Part shown: positions 1 to 27,214 of the stretch, piece by piece
Numbering within the stretch: the first letter of the stretch is position 1
Layout: the number at the start of each line of letters is the position of its first letter
The notes under the pieces: generated by a model
The model's input: the letters and a program-made list of their open reading frames with translations, nothing else
What the model was told of the DNA's origin: nothing
Databases searched by the model: none
Made by a program: the position numbers and the translations under genes
Origin: Lutjanus erythropterus
Lineage: Eukaryota; Chordata; Actinopteri; Lutjaniformes; Lutjanidae
Length of the DNA stretch: 64,000 bases
Direction: 5' to 3'
Assembly (NCBI GenBank): GCA_020091685.1
Contig: CM034592.1
Span: forward strand, 37,664,705 to 37,728,704

Positions 1-646
1 GTCGCTCTGAAATTAACACAATGTGAAGGTTCCTTACTAGTTTACTTCAGTACAAAACAAGTGAGAATCTTCACGTTTATCTTTATTGTCCTCGGAGAGA
101 AATTTGTCTTGTAGTCAGGTGAAACAGATCGCACACAGACTTGAAGGTGCATAAAACAATATAAAACAATAAAACAGAGAGAAAACTGCAGGCAGACACC
201 TCAACTGATGAATGTTCTCCATTTGATGTGACAGGTGAAGGAACTCACAGAGTGGAATGAAAACACCTTTTTAAGCTCAGTTTGTGTTTTCAGCTCAGTA
301 CTATAGACAGATATTAGGACAGATAGACGGTGTGTGTAGTGTAGATATTCAGCCAAGTAAGATTTAAGGTCATGGGAGGTCAGTTTTGCTCCCCTCCCCT
401 TCAGTGCTGCAAATCAAGAGTCTAACGGGCCCATCAATATCAGACAGGAGACTGCTAAGCCAAAAGCCTCTTAAACCACAGTTTTGCTGTGGGACAGATT
501 AACTGGCACAGTGAGGGGTGCACTCAATATTCCCAAAGCTGTTGCCCTCACCAGCATACTTAAAGGCGCAAAGGTTAAAAAGTGACATGTCTCTCAACTA
601 ACTTCAGTTTTACGCAAACAACTTAGACATTTGAGACGTGACCTGA
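1..646. other. gene-free flank
   Basis: No open reading frame with recognisable similarity and no clear repeat boundary is visible. The composition is ordinary AT-rich teleost intergenic DNA. Confidence 0.5.
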
Positions 647-1013
647 TTTAAAGGTGCGGTGTGTAAGATTTATGGGAATTTATAGAAATGGTATGTAATA
701 CTCATAAGTATGTTTATATTAGTGTGTAATCACCTAACAATAAGAATTCTTGTGTTTTTGTTAACTTAGATCGAGCGTTTTATATCTACAGAGGGAGCAG
801 GTCGTGTTGTACAGAGGACACCGTGTTTCTCCACCACGTTTCTGCAGTAGCTCAGAACAGACAAAGCAAACAGGCTCTATAAAGAGTCTTTTGTGTTTTG
901 TTTGAGTTTCACGGCCACTGTAGGTTCTCTTACAAGCCTGGAAGATGAAGGTGAACAGTCTGCAAGCTCACTGTTAGATGCCACTAAATCCTACACACGG
1001 GTCCTGTAAGATG
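647..1013. mobile_element. short inverted-repeat dispersed element (non-autonomous)
   Basis: The left end reads AAGGTGCGGTGTGTAAGATT. The right end, TAAATCCTACACACGGGTCC, is its approximate reverse complement, so this is a roughly 365-bp unit with terminal inverted repeats of about 20 bp. The ends and the interior (for example GAGGGAGCAGGTC followed by TTTCTGCAGTAG) match my memory of a very common teleost repeat. It has no coding capacity. Superfamily is not assigned. Confidence 0.6.
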
Positions 1014-1489
1014 AGGCAGTAACGAGCAAAGAAATCCTAAACACGACTGTTTTTATTTGGCAAAATATCTCAAACAGTGATAATGTAAAGTATGAAAATG
1101 CTCAAGTATTTTATGATAAATGCAAAATGATTCGCTGATATTATTTTATCCATAAAGACATCCCTTAATAAATAATATGAATAATGTTGCAGCTCAAGCT
1201 CATTTTTATTACTTTATATACTGCTGAGTACTTTAATAATAATGCATCATAATCTGTTATTTTATTATTAAATAATCTGAATATACAAACTAACTAAAGC
1301 TGTAAAAGATAAATGTAGTGGAGTAGAAGTATAAAGTAGAATAAAGTGGAAAAACTCAAGTTAAACACAGGTGCCACGGTCTTTAACATGCCCTGTATTA
1401 TATTTTGTATATATTTTTATAGTTGTATAGCAGCTCTAGGCGGACGACCAACGTACATATGCTTTAGTTTGTATTTGCGCAACATATCC
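1014..1489. other. AT-rich spacer
   Basis: AT-rich sequence between two repeats; nothing else is recognised. An open frame begins at 1346, but its only recognisable part lies in the LINE fragment that follows. Confidence 0.4.
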
Positions 1490-1888
1490 ACAATCTTAGG
1501 ATTAAAGGTGTCACTTGTGCAGACTGAGTTGTCTTATTACAGCGCCTGGTCTTGGAACGACCTGCAGGCTAGACTCAATCTACCCTCCCTCATCTCTCAA
1601 ACCAGTTTTAAACAAAAGTTTCTCAATTACATATTACAAAATGCTCCTGCTATTATATATAATTCATTTTGGCATATATCTTTTGTGTGCATTTGATCTC
1701 CTCTGTCATGCATGGACATTAGCCTTTTATTCTGCATTATTTGTAGTGTTTCGTCTTCTATCGACGTGCGCTCGATGTGTAACTTTAGTGTGTGATGTGT
1801 GACTTTGCTGCCCTCTTGGCCAGGTCACCATTGAAAAAGACATTTTATCTCAATTGTTTTTTTTACCTTGTTCAATAAAGCTTAAATA
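1490..1888 (+). mobile_element. L2-like LINE 3' end (ORF2 tail plus 3' UTR)
   Basis: The frame translating near 1500-1650 contains SAWSWNDLQARLNLPSL followed by SFKQKFLNYIL. This resembles the extreme C-terminus of ORF2 in L2/Rex-type non-LTR retrotransposons, where an APxxWNxLQ motif precedes the last helix. Downstream, CTTGGCCAGGTCACCATTG, then GACATTTTATCTCAATTG, then TTCAATAAAGCTTAAATATA matches the usual 3' UTR and tail of this class (a TTGGCCAGG motif, then AATAAA-like end repeats). It is a 5'-truncated, decayed insertion. Clade within the L2/CR1 group is uncertain. Confidence 0.65.
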
Positions 1889-3000
1889 TAATGAATAAAA
1901 AGTTAATGTAAAATCAAGATTGAAATAGCATAAGGGCGAATAAAAAACAATTTACATCAGCTATAAACAAAAAAAAAAGGTAAAATATCATGTTGTGGAT
2001 TTTTTTAGACTTGCAGTGCAGCGTACTGTTCATGAAGATACAGTCCCCCGAGAAGGACATGCTTGAACTTGCCATTTTAATTAGTTCTCTGAACATGTAA
2101 ACATGTTAAAAACACACAGGGAAATAACACATCTGATGATGCTTTATTCCAAAGCCCGCTCCCAGGAGGAAACAAGCTTCTCACACAACACTGTTTCAGC
2201 TCACGGTCTGGATTCTGCAGCACAGAAAACAGTGATCCAGAACTGAGCAATAGGCTACAGAGAGCTTTTAATGTAGTTTATATGGATACTGCTGGAATTA
2301 CAAACTTGTGTTGCAGCATATGTCAGTGCTGAGAGTTAAGAACATTAATGAATATTGGCTGATTGTCCCCGTGCCCCCAATTAGTACAAACATGCATTGT
2401 TATACGGCTAATTGTCTTGCTCCTCTGTGTCTTTTAACATGCTCCCAAGACATGAAGGAGGAAAAGACTGCGAGCTGAAGAACCAGCTGTGCATGTAAAA
2501 GCCTCTTGATGGCTCATTCAAGGCATCATCAGGCTGCTTCTGCATCAACAATAACTGCACTCTGTTGTCTCCGCGGGGGTTGTTTAACTCTGTTTTTAAA
2601 CTCCACGGGGAAAAAGCATCAATGTATTTCAGAGGACTGACTCGCAGACTTCTGTCTATAGAAACTGACAGCTGACATGTAGGGTTTAAAGATACCGCAC
2701 AAGTTTATAATTCACATATGTTATTCATGTATGACCCGAGGCGGCTTGGTTACTTTTTATGATGACGAACACTCTCCCAACATTAAAGCCCGAAGTTAAT
2801 CTGAAATGCTGTGTTGCTGTACGGCCTGGAGCACCTTCATTCATGTTAGAAAAAGGAGGGAGATTTGCAGATTCATGCCACATTTGTTTAAAGTTTGATA
2901 TCATGCTTTTGCTTCTGTATCTGATTCTAAACCTGAACATTCACTCAAATTCCCAGCTGCGCTCATCTTTCTTTATTTATTGTGAAGGTACTTAGGCTAT
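1889..3000. other. gene-free interval
   Basis: No gene or RNA gene is recognised. Short open frames on both strands around 2725-2995 overlap each other, lack splice context and resemble nothing I know. Confidence 0.45.
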
Positions 3001-3410
3001 CACATTAAAACTTAAAGGATAGATTCACATTTTTCAAGTCTACCTTGAAACAATAATCATATCCCACATGTACATCGAAACAAATTTTTGGGGACAGAAT
3101 CCACAGTCCTCCTCCTGGGCAAAAATATATTCCTAAATTTATCTGAAACTAGAGATGTTGTATACAACATTTGCCCGAGAGGACACATTAAAGCACCAGC
3201 ATCTCAGACCAAAACAAAATGCACATTATGTTTACTAAATACAGGTGGGGGGGAAACAATGTCACCTGAACACATACTGCTCACACAACTCAGGTCAAAC
3301 TGTCAAATTAGACAGTGTTATTCAAATATGGATCAAGATTATGGTACATCATTGCCTTTTTCTTGCTCAAAATGTTTCCAGAAACACATTTTAGTGGCTA
3401 TTTAGTTGTA
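3001..3410. repeat. probable dispersed repeat fragment
   Basis: Begins TTAAAGGATAGATTCACATT followed by a CAAGTCTACCTTGAAACAAT segment. This is the kind of TTAAAGG-initiated inverted-repeat end seen on many short teleost elements. No matching right end was found, so the copy is partial or the boundary is wrong. Confidence 0.35.
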
Positions 3411-3484
3411 AAACAAGAAAGATGGGAGCCAGATGGCCGCCATTTTGGCTCTTGTGACTAGAAGGGAGCCCAGATCCATAAGTT

Positions 3485-4310
3485 TTGGCCAAAACTATCT
3501 TTCAAAGTCTTTTTAGATTTAAACCAGCGCAGTGCCCATTCAGATTTGCTTCCGTCTGTTGGCGGGGTACTGCTGCTTGCAATGTTGTAGGGGGTCGTTC
3601 GCATTCAAAGCACGTGGCCATTTGGGAGAGATGCTTGGCTCCCCGAAGTGACGCTTGCGGCGTTGTCGAGAACCACTCATCCAATCAACTTCACACTCAA
3701 TACCGCACTCCCTTGGGCCCTCAACAAAGTTTGACGTTGATGGGATGAACGGTTTTCAAGACATACGAAGGGCAGTCATACACACATGTACACATCCGTC
3801 CTTTATAGACGATGCTGCTGCAGTGTCACCTATCAGCCAAATGGCACCAAATTCACCTCCACCAAACATGTTTGCAAAAGCACAAAGCATTCAGGAGATA
3901 AGACATTTTTGTGGCATAAGACCCATTGCATTTGAGCAAACTGTCTGGAATATCAAGAGGTATTTCTTTCCAGCTCGGTCCAGAGATGTTCTGTACCAAA
4001 TTTGGTGATGATTACTCAAATTTTGTAGAAGGACTAGAGGCAAAACGGATTTGGACAAAATTCATAATGGCATCTAGATGCAGATGGGTGTTGCTTATAC
4101 AGACAAATTCTATTGTTGGACTTACAGTTCAAAAGTCACATGCCAAAATGTAAAGTTTGTTATTACAGCACCACCATCTGGCCAAATTTCACCAAATTAG
4201 ACGCTGTGCTCCCTCGGGTCCTCAGCAATACACTCGCTGAGTGTGAAGAAGATCGATTGAACGGTTCTCAAGAAATGAGAATTACATACGCAGATAGATA
4301 GAGATACCTT
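3485..4310. repeat. dispersed repeat with an internal two-fold repeat
   Basis: Two diverged copies of one module are spaced about 500 bp apart. The first has CTCCCTTGGGCCCTCAACAA and GAACGGTTTTCAAGACATAC near 3710-3770. The second has CTCCCTCGGGTCCTCAGCAA and GAACGGTTCTCAAGAAATGA near 4211-4280. Phrases such as CCAAATTTCACCAAATTAG and GACAAATTCTATTGTTGGAC recur in teleost dispersed repeats as I remember them. Several open frames of about 60-117 codons cross it, but none is recognisable. Confidence 0.45.
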
Positions 4311-5495
4311 CATTTATAGTTAGATTTTCTCTTTGAGTTATTATCCCTCTGCTGCAGCACAACAAGGAAACATCCTGGTTAATACAAGGATTGAAAAAAG
4401 AAAGAGAAATATAGTATAGAAATGTTTGAAAATGAGGATTTGTGTGTAAGACTAAGGGTGACAAGTGTATACAGAGTTTTGCACATTAGGTATGTATCAG
4501 TCGTTTTGCATATAGATAATAAATAAATATGTTAAAATAGCCAGCGTGTGTAAAAGTAAAAGAAAAAGACTGTTAGAAAGATACCGACTTGATCTGTCAA
4601 CCCAGACAGCTGAAGCCTCATATTAACTTCAAATAAACTTTGAAATACATTTCTGTACCCAACAGGACTGTGGATTTTTTGTTCTCCGTCACTTCAGGGG
4701 GGGATTTCCTCACAGCCAGTATGAACGAGAGGAATGAAAACTGTTTCAACACCAATTTAGGCACCTACCTTTTTTTTTTTTTTTTTTTAAACAGACTTTA
4801 AAAACTGTGTGTATCCCTCAGTGGTAGTACAGTATATTCCCTCTGCAGTGTTTTCCCTCTGAGATCATCTGAGTCAGATTTAGTTTTAATTTGCTAAACT
4901 GTGGGCTGAACACTGTAATGTTGGCCAATGATCTCAGGGGCATCGAAGACTATAAATTGTAATTACATGGGCTATTAAACAGCAAATGCACATCAGGCTC
5001 TACTTTTAATCCTCAAGTTCAGGTGAGCATCAATTTCACTGAAAAACATCCAAGAGATTTTCTGTCATGACTTGTATTTTACTATCTATCATATATCATT
5101 TATTGTTGTGATAATATTATTTAAAGTTACTGCAAGGAGTTTTTAACTGGTTATGAAACTGTCTCAGTTTCCTACTGATGCCTCTATATGATCTATGTAA
5201 GCGAACCAGATCTTCAGCGTGAAGATCGGCTATTTCCATATAATTTTTATGCCTTTTGGTCAGATTCTCTGTGAAACCAGATGCCTGCGTTTACATTTTC
5301 ACAGGAGGAGATTTTTATTTAAGATCATTTTATTTTTGATATTATATTTTGTGGTTATTGTGGCAGAAACACTACCGCTTTTGCTCAAAGGACCTCCAGA
5401 AACAACATGAAAGTTCCTTGTAGTAGTCTGATGTACAAATACTTGTGTAAAAAAAAAATCGAACCCATTTCATCTTTTTACTTTTTTTTTTTTTT
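4311..5495. other. gene-free interval
   Basis: No gene is recognised. It holds a poly-T run near 4771-4788 and ordinary AT-rich sequence. Confidence 0.45.
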
Positions 5496-5499
5496 TACC

Positions 5500-6035
5500 T
5501 CAGCTCGTTAATCTTTTTCATCTTGTTGAATCTTGTTACGTCTTTTATGTCTTGTTACACCTTTATTGTCTTGTTACCTCTTTTACGTGAGCTTGTTATA
5601 TCTTTTGCCTTTTTATGTCATTTTACGTCTTGTTGCATCTTTTTTGTCTTATTACATATTTTTTGTCTTATGTCTTTTTTGACTTGTTACCTTGTTTATG
5701 TGAGCTTGTTATGTCTTTTTTGCTTTTTTATGTCATTTACATCTTGTTACTTCTTTTTGTCTTATTCCCTCTTTTTTGTCTTCTTACCTATTTTAAGTGA
5801 ATGTGTTATTTCCGTTTTGTTACATCATTTTCATTTTGTTATGTGCCTTTTGTCTTGTTAGGTCTTGTTAAGGTCTTGTAAGGTCGTGTTACATCTTTTT
5901 TGTCTCGGTACCTCTTACATTTTATATCTTTCATGTCTTGTTACGTCTTTTTTGTGCATCTTTAACATCTTGTTACCTATTTTATGTCCATTTGTTACAT
6001 CTTTTTAGTCTTATGTGTTTTGCATCTTTTGCGTA
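5500..6035 (+). repeat. degenerate T-rich minisatellite
   Basis: About 530 bp is built from irregular copies of a roughly 18-20 bp unit resembling CTTGTTACATCTTTTTTGT. GTTACGTCTTTTATGTC, TGTTACCTCTTTTACGTG and GTTACATCTTTTTTGTCT are typical variants. The pyrimidine-rich strand stays in one orientation throughout. The phenylalanine-, leucine- and cysteine-rich open frames at 5523-5861 are translations of this repeat and are not taken as genes. Confidence 0.7.
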
Positions 6036-6445
6036 CATAGTCTGATAGCACTCACCACTATGAAGAGACTTTGCAAGACTAATCGTGCATTATATACACT
6101 GATGGATTCAACAAGAAATCATCCGTCGGGAACAAAAGTAAAAGGTTGTCAGAAAAATAAATACAGTCTCAAGTAAAGTAAAGATACCTGAAAACTCCAC
6201 TTACGTTCAGTACAGAGTGCATGTACTTCATTTCTTCCCATCTCTGTCAGCCTTAAGCAAAAAATATCAAATCTCGTATTAGGGGCAACAAGTTTGGATT
6301 ATTATTCCTCCAAGACATGTAATGATTACTTTCAGGCTGTCTTATTCAGTTTCTGTTAAATTTCATATAACCAAACTTAGAGGCTGTTTCTTGTGTGCAG
6401 TGTTTTTATAACAGATTTGATTCTCTGGCTGCAGGCCTTGGTGTC

Positions 6446-7387
6446 ATGGATCTATGTGTGACCATCAAAGGGGTCTCCTTCCTCTTGCAGACAGGTATGG
6501 GCATCTTGGGGAACACCGTGGTGCTGCTGGCGTACGCTCACATCATTTTCACCGAACCTAAGCTCCTTCCCGTGGACATGATCCTGTGCCACCTGGCCTT
6601 CGCCAACCTGATGCTGCTTCTGACCCGCTGCGTCCCTCAGACTATGACCGTGTTCGGGCTGAGGGACCTGCTGAACGATGCCGGCTGTAAGGTGGTGATC
6701 TACGCCTACCGAATCGGCCGGGCGCTGTCGGTCTGCATCACCTGTATGCTCAGTGTGTTCCAGGCGGTGACCATCGCCCCCGCCGGGCCTCGTTTGTCCA
6801 GGTTGAAGCCTGCTCTTCCTTCCCTGGTGCTCCCCACCTTCGCAGGACTGTGGCTTCTCAACATGGCCATATGCATCGCTGCACCTTTCTTCTCCATGGC
6901 TCCACGAAATGGCACCGTCCCCGCCTTCACCCTCAACCTGGGCTTCTGCCATGTGGACTTCAGAGACAACCTGTCCTATGTGATCAACGGTGTGGCCGTC
7001 TCTGGGAGGGATTTCGCCTTTGTGGCTCTGATGGTGGGCTCGAGCGGCTACATCCTGCTGCTTCTCCACCGTCACAGCCGCCAGGTGAGAACGATCCGAC
7101 GTTCTCAGGGCGGCGGGGCAGAGACCAGGGCGGCCAAAACGGTCGTCACCCTGGTGGTTCTTTACGTGGTCTTCTTTGGGATTGATAACGTGATCTGGAT
7201 CTACATGCTGACAGTGGCGAAGGTGTCGCCGGTGGTGGCTGATATGAGGGTGTTCTTCTCCTCCTGCTACGCCTCTCTCAGCCCCTACTTTATCATTTCC
7301 TCCAACAAGAAGGTCAAGGCGAAGATCGTGTGTGCAGCCGAGCAAGACCAACCTTCAGCAGACAATCAGGAGTCAAGTGACAAATGA
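6446..7387 (+). CDS. ora1: ORA/V1R-like chemosensory G-protein-coupled receptor, probably Ora1
   Basis: The single-exon 313-residue protein has seven hydrophobic segments, at about residues 9-30, 43-62, 81-107, 125-149, 183-207, 231-256 and 268-284. ORA receptors are the fish counterparts of mammalian V1R pheromone receptors and signal from olfactory sensory neuron membranes. Visible family marks are GILGN in TM1 (Asn23), the paired cysteines Cys81 and Cys168, an N-glycosylation sequon NGT at 155 in extracellular loop 2, a short basic loop 3 (SRQVRTIRRS), and SLSPYFI in TM7. The upstream in-frame Met at 6395 would add a 17-residue hydrophilic tail. I chose the Met at 6446 because MDLCVTIKGVSFLLQ fits the known Ora1 N-terminus. 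Length and intron-free structure fit ora1 or ora2. The frame is intact and GC-rich compared with its flanks, so the gene looks functional. Assignment to ora1 rather than another ORA is from memory. Confidence 0.85.
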   Translation: MDLCVTIKGVSFLLQTGMGILGNTVVLLAYAHIIFTEPKLLPVDMILCHLAFANLMLLLTRCVPQTMTVFGLRDLLNDAGCKVVIYAYRIGRALSVCITCMLSVFQAVTIAPAGPRLSRLKPALPSLVLPTFAGLWLLNMAICIAAPFFSMAPRNGTVPAFTLNLGFCHVDFRDNLSYVINGVAVSGRDFAFVALMVGSSGYILLLLHRHSRQVRTIRRSQGGGAETRAAKTVVTLVVLYVVFFGIDNVIWIYMLTVAKVSPVVADMRVFFSSCYASLSPYFIISSNKKVKAKIVCAAEQDQPSADNQESSDK

Positions 7388-8689
7388 GTCCATCTGTTTC
7401 TTGACAGGCTATCGACTGACCTGCGACACAGCAGAGTTGTTGTACTCTCAGAGTTTATCATTTTGAACACCGATGCACAGATAACTGTCATTTAGCTCAA
7501 CAATGGACCCTTTAGAAAGTTGTACTAGAGAGTGGTGTTACAGTGTTTTCTCTTATCTGTCGTTTCATCAAAATCATAAATATAAAGGTGTCTGGACCTG
7601 CCATGTGGTGTGCAGTCATTTTTATATATATTATACGAGTTTTAATTTTTACTCCTCAATTATACAATATATAAAAAGGTCAAACTCCTGGCTATTAAAT
7701 CTTGAAATGGGTCACCCTCCTTAAAATTTTATATATATTTTTTTTTATTAAATTGCATTTTTTCCAGTTGAGAACTTGAATTTTGTCAGCTCATTCAGAC
7801 ACACAAAATCATTTGTAAAACAAAGAACACACAAAAGCTGTCCCATTCATTTTTGTTTGTTTTTTTGTATTTTATAAATCCTTATGAATGTATATTTAAT
7901 GAATCTAATAGAGAAAAAAGTCTCTATGATTGAATTGACATCACATACAGGGGTGTGTCCAGACTTACTACTGACACTGACACTGGTACTAACTTACTTA
8001 TTTTATTTTATTTTATTTTATTTTATTTATTAAACTGAAAAACTACAATTTTAAAAAACAATTATTAAAGAGAACTGAGAGTTATGTCACCTCCATCAGC
8101 ATAGATGTCAACTCCATAAGATGGAATATTTGACAGAGTTGACGTTTTACAGAGTTGCTCCAATGTTCCAGTTTTACATTTCACAGCATAGTCATGGTGA
8201 GTAGCCATTTTATTTTTTTAACATCAGAAGTTCTCTTATGGCTAATCAAAATACACATTTTAAACCATAATTCTTATTTAGCTTTGATTGAAAATGGCTA
8301 CAGAATTTTCATGTTATGGTTGAGACACATCTGATAGCAATATTTTTTTAAGAATGTGTCAAAAAATAGAAAACTGAAGGCTCTTAACACATTTTGAAAT
8401 TGTTTGAAGTTGTGAATTCTTGTCTGGGACAAGGGTGTTAATTGACCAAAGACCAAAATATTTCATAAATTACATATATTTTGCATCTATAAATCTTTAA
8501 AGAATAAACGTTCACCATTAGAGTGTTGGTATTAATAGAGTTTTTAAGTTTTTTGCTAAGACATGATTTGTCCCAACTCTGTACAGACGTGCCATGTGGT
8601 ATCAATTCAGAAAATATTTGGTAAAATAATGACTAGTTATTAACATTATGCTTATTTCCATACAGCCCTTATCGACATGTCTTAATTGT
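7388..8689. other. ora1-phtf1 intergenic region
   Basis: AT-rich DNA downstream of the receptor gene. It contains a pentanucleotide microsatellite (TTTTA)n at about 7999-8030. An ATTAAA at about 7747 could serve as a poly(A) signal for ora1, but nothing confirms it. No other gene is seen. Confidence 0.5.
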
Positions 8690-9332
8690 CGTTCTTGCTT
8701 GCTGCGCTCTGATTGGGTGAAATATCAGGAATAACATCGGGAAAATTTTGATTTGGGTTTAGGATGTCCTCATTTTTGTCTCTCAGGCAGCACTATACCT
8801 GTCTAGAAACAAAATAAATAAATGTTTATATGGAAATGTAGAGCACAAATTGCTGATTTAAGGTTCATGGCGATTATGGCGCTTTACTGTCTGCCAATCT
8901 TACCAACTAAACTGGATTCTGCAGCCAGAATAAGCGCAGGTTGCGCCTGAGAGACAGCACTTAGGGCGTTACGATCAACGTAACAGCACAACAAACCCCG
9001 GAAAAGGGAAGCGGAACATTGAGCCAAATGTTAAACAGGAGTGAAGTTAGAGAAGTTCATAATACCTGAAATAAACGTATCCGCGATAAGACATATGCGT
9101 GATGAGGAAACAGTTTAAAAATGTAACATTTACAAGTCATTACTCGCGTCGAAAGGTGTCAGTTGACGTTCAGCGCGGAGCTAACTGTAGTTAACGGTAG
9201 TTAGCGCAGCCTGACAACAAGACGCTGCAACGCCCCTGAAACTGATGACAAAGTATTTAACGACGCGTTTGTGATGATTACTAAATGTGTTTTACAGTTT
9301 GTGCCAGGTCGACCCGTACAGTTTTATTTCAG
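8690..9332 (+). promoter_or_regulatory. phtf1: putative phtf1 promoter and noncoding exon 1
   Basis: CpG content rises locally, with clustered CG dinucleotides at about 8930-9260 (for example ACTCGCGTCGAAAGG and AACGACGCGTTTGTG) in otherwise AT-rich DNA. An inverted CCAAT box (GATTGG) lies at about 8711. A strong splice donor follows, TTTCAG|GTAAGT, with exon 1 ending at 9332. It can pair with the acceptor at 9589. The transcription start is not determined; the exon end is more secure than its beginning. Confidence 0.5.
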
Positions 9333-9669
9333 GTAAGTTACTAGCCTCTTGCTAACGGGTAACAGTGGTTAGCTAGCGTTTACTCGTTAACGGTTTAGTT
9401 TAACGTCAACAGCTAACAAGCTAATTTAGTTGCTTTATAACTCACTTCGTAACTAACGCTAATCTAACGTTACTCTGTTCTCAGTTGGTGTGTTTATAGT
9501 TACTGTATATTTAGTGCCTTTTGTCATTGTTCGTCAGTATATTGTTTTAATGTCAGATTCAAATGTATCTGTGCTTCTTTTTTGTTCAGGGAACAGATCT
9601 GGATTTGTGCCCAGTCTTTTCTCTGAAATGACCTGACTCTGACTTCACTGGTTCCAGCATCTCATCGCA

Positions 9670-25243
<15,574 letters not shown>

Positions 25244-26800
25244 TGTGAAAACAGAGAACCACTAACAGTCGGACACTGGAGACCAGACGCCGCCGTCTTG
25301 TCTGCTGCAGACGACCTCTCATTGACAAAAAAAAAGTGCAAACCTACTGACAGTTTGGTCATTGTCTGTGCCTTCCAGCTGAAACTTGTGTCTCTTGAGT
25401 TTCATCATCCGCAAGCCTGAGATGCTCTGACAATCGCTCACACACCATTTCTGGCACCTCAGCTGATGTGGCAGCACACAGTTTCCATCAGCCGCACCAC
25501 TAACACAGTGCCTAACCTCTGACCTGTGAATGTTCCTCAGTATGTGGTTAAATATAACCGTGAGTTTGAGGTCTGAGATCGTTTCAGGCATCTGTGGCAT
25601 CTAAATTTCCTCATGTGTCTGTGTACAGATGTTTGGACACAATGTGAAAATGTAAATTAGTTAAATGCAGATGATGATGTAGATAGTTAATTTAGTCTCA
25701 TTTGCTGATGTTTCTCATCAGTGCTTTAGTACAATTAACTGTAAAAGAAGCTGTGCGCTGTATAAAGCCAGTAAATCAAACTCAATCTAATCTAAAGGGT
25801 GACCAACTGTATTAAATGAGTTGTCGGAGGACTCACCTTTCAAACTTTTGTACTATTTAAGGAGGAAACATTGTGATTGTAAGTGGGCTTTATTTATTTG
25901 GGGTTCTGTTTTAGTGCTTTAAGGAACAGGTCACCCCAAAATCAAAAAATAAATATTTTTTGACTAACCTGTAGTGCTTTTTATCGCTCTAGATTGCTTT
26001 GGTGTGAGTTTGGGCTGTATAATTATACACAATTGCAATAAAATTGCAATATGGCAAGTGCAGTATCCAATTTGCAGAACCAGAACCAAATTGCATTTTT
26101 TGAAAATGGAAAAATGTGTGAGAAAACAGCACTATAATGAGGTACTGTAGTGCTGCAGAGATGACCTGAGAAAATATAATTGTACAGACCTCAATAAATG
26201 TCACATCATCATCATCATACTAAGATTTTTTTTCAGTGAACATGAAAATTGTAATGCAAAATGAATTTCCACTGATCGTATCGCAGATTGAAATTTCAGA
26301 CAAAATAATCGCACTATGACTTTTTTACCCAATTAATTACAGTTAGACATGAGGTCTATTGTATGCTTAATCTTCAGGGTTGAGGCAGAGATAAAGTTAA
26401 TAAACAGCTTTTTATGTTATGGTTTTGCTAGCTTAGCCGAAGAGCAGCAAGACAACTACCAAGTTTTTAGCTACTTTGATAGAAAGAAAGTAGTTCCTGC
26501 ACGAAACTACTCACAACAAGGTCCGTGGATTATTATTATTGGCATTTTGAGCCAAACCGAGGTCATCGAGGTCCATTATATGAGAGAAGGCAGACATTGA
26601 TATCTTTAAAACTCAAAAACTCACACCAGAACAGTCTAGATGGATAAGTAGCACTATGGCTAAGGGGATGTACGTATTTTTGACTTGGGGTGAACTGTCC
26701 CTTTATTCTTGTAATGGTACCTGTAAGTCATGACTCTTTGACCACTGTCTGCCTTTTGTATTGAGGACCATTGTTGAATAAAAACTATGCAAAATGAGTA
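25244..26800 (+). other. phtf1: phtf1 3' untranslated region
   Basis: Runs from the stop codon to a canonical AATAAA at 26777-26782, followed by a GT-rich stretch. Most of it (25918-26704) is a nested pair of transposon copies, so the mature 3' UTR may be largely transposon-derived. An earlier poly(A) site before 25918 cannot be excluded. Confidence 0.5.
25918..26704. mobile_element. MITE with AAAGG-CAGTTCACCCC ends (family C, copy 1), interrupted
   Basis: The left end AAGGAACAGGTCACCCCAAA and the right end TTGGGGTGAACTGTCCCTTT are inverted repeats extending inward over about 90 bp (ACCTGTAGTGCT, then CTCTAGATTG, against CAGTCTAGATGGATAAGTAG). A 339-bp hAT-like fragment at 26009-26347 (starts TTTGGGCTGTATAATTATAC; contains ATAATCGCACTATGAC) splits the left arm from the rest. 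An uninterrupted copy lies at 42486-43049. Confidence 0.65.
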
Positions 26801-27214
26801 TAGTTATGCTTTAAAGATGTTTGACAAAGGTGAATTAATGTTTGGTAACACTTAACTTGAAGGGTTGTGTTTAAGACATGCATGTCATGACATTGACCTT
26901 TATAGGTGTGTCATGAATATTTTAATTGGCTTCAAGAAAAGTGATGTATTTGTTTTATTACACTGTCAAATGTTTTTGTAACTGTGTCATGAGTTTCCCG
27001 GATGTCAAGGAAAGTGATACCATTTGAACTTATGAATAAAGATGTCATTAAATATTATAAGGTCAGCTTGTCAACAGGGTAGAGTTCCAAAGTGATTTGG
27101 CTTACAGAGTTACCTGGTGGACTTGTTGCTAACGTGGGCTAACTGCCGTCTGTTGTTATCTGTGGCTGGAGTAGCTAGTTAGCTTGGTTAGCCATTTGAC
27201 GACTGGGAATTCGA
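26801..27214. other. phtf1-pfkfb2 intergenic region
   Basis: Ordinary AT-rich DNA; no gene or clear repeat end recognised. Confidence 0.4.

Noticed and set aside
5523-5861. 112-codon Leu/Phe/Cys-rich frame that looks like a membrane protein
   Set aside because: It is a translation of a T-rich minisatellite, and its hydrophobicity follows from T at second codon positions.
6452-7351. 299-codon open frame on the minus strand
   Set aside because: It is the exact antisense of the ORA receptor exon, has low hydrophobicity and no family resemblance. GC-rich coding sequence often leaves such shadows.
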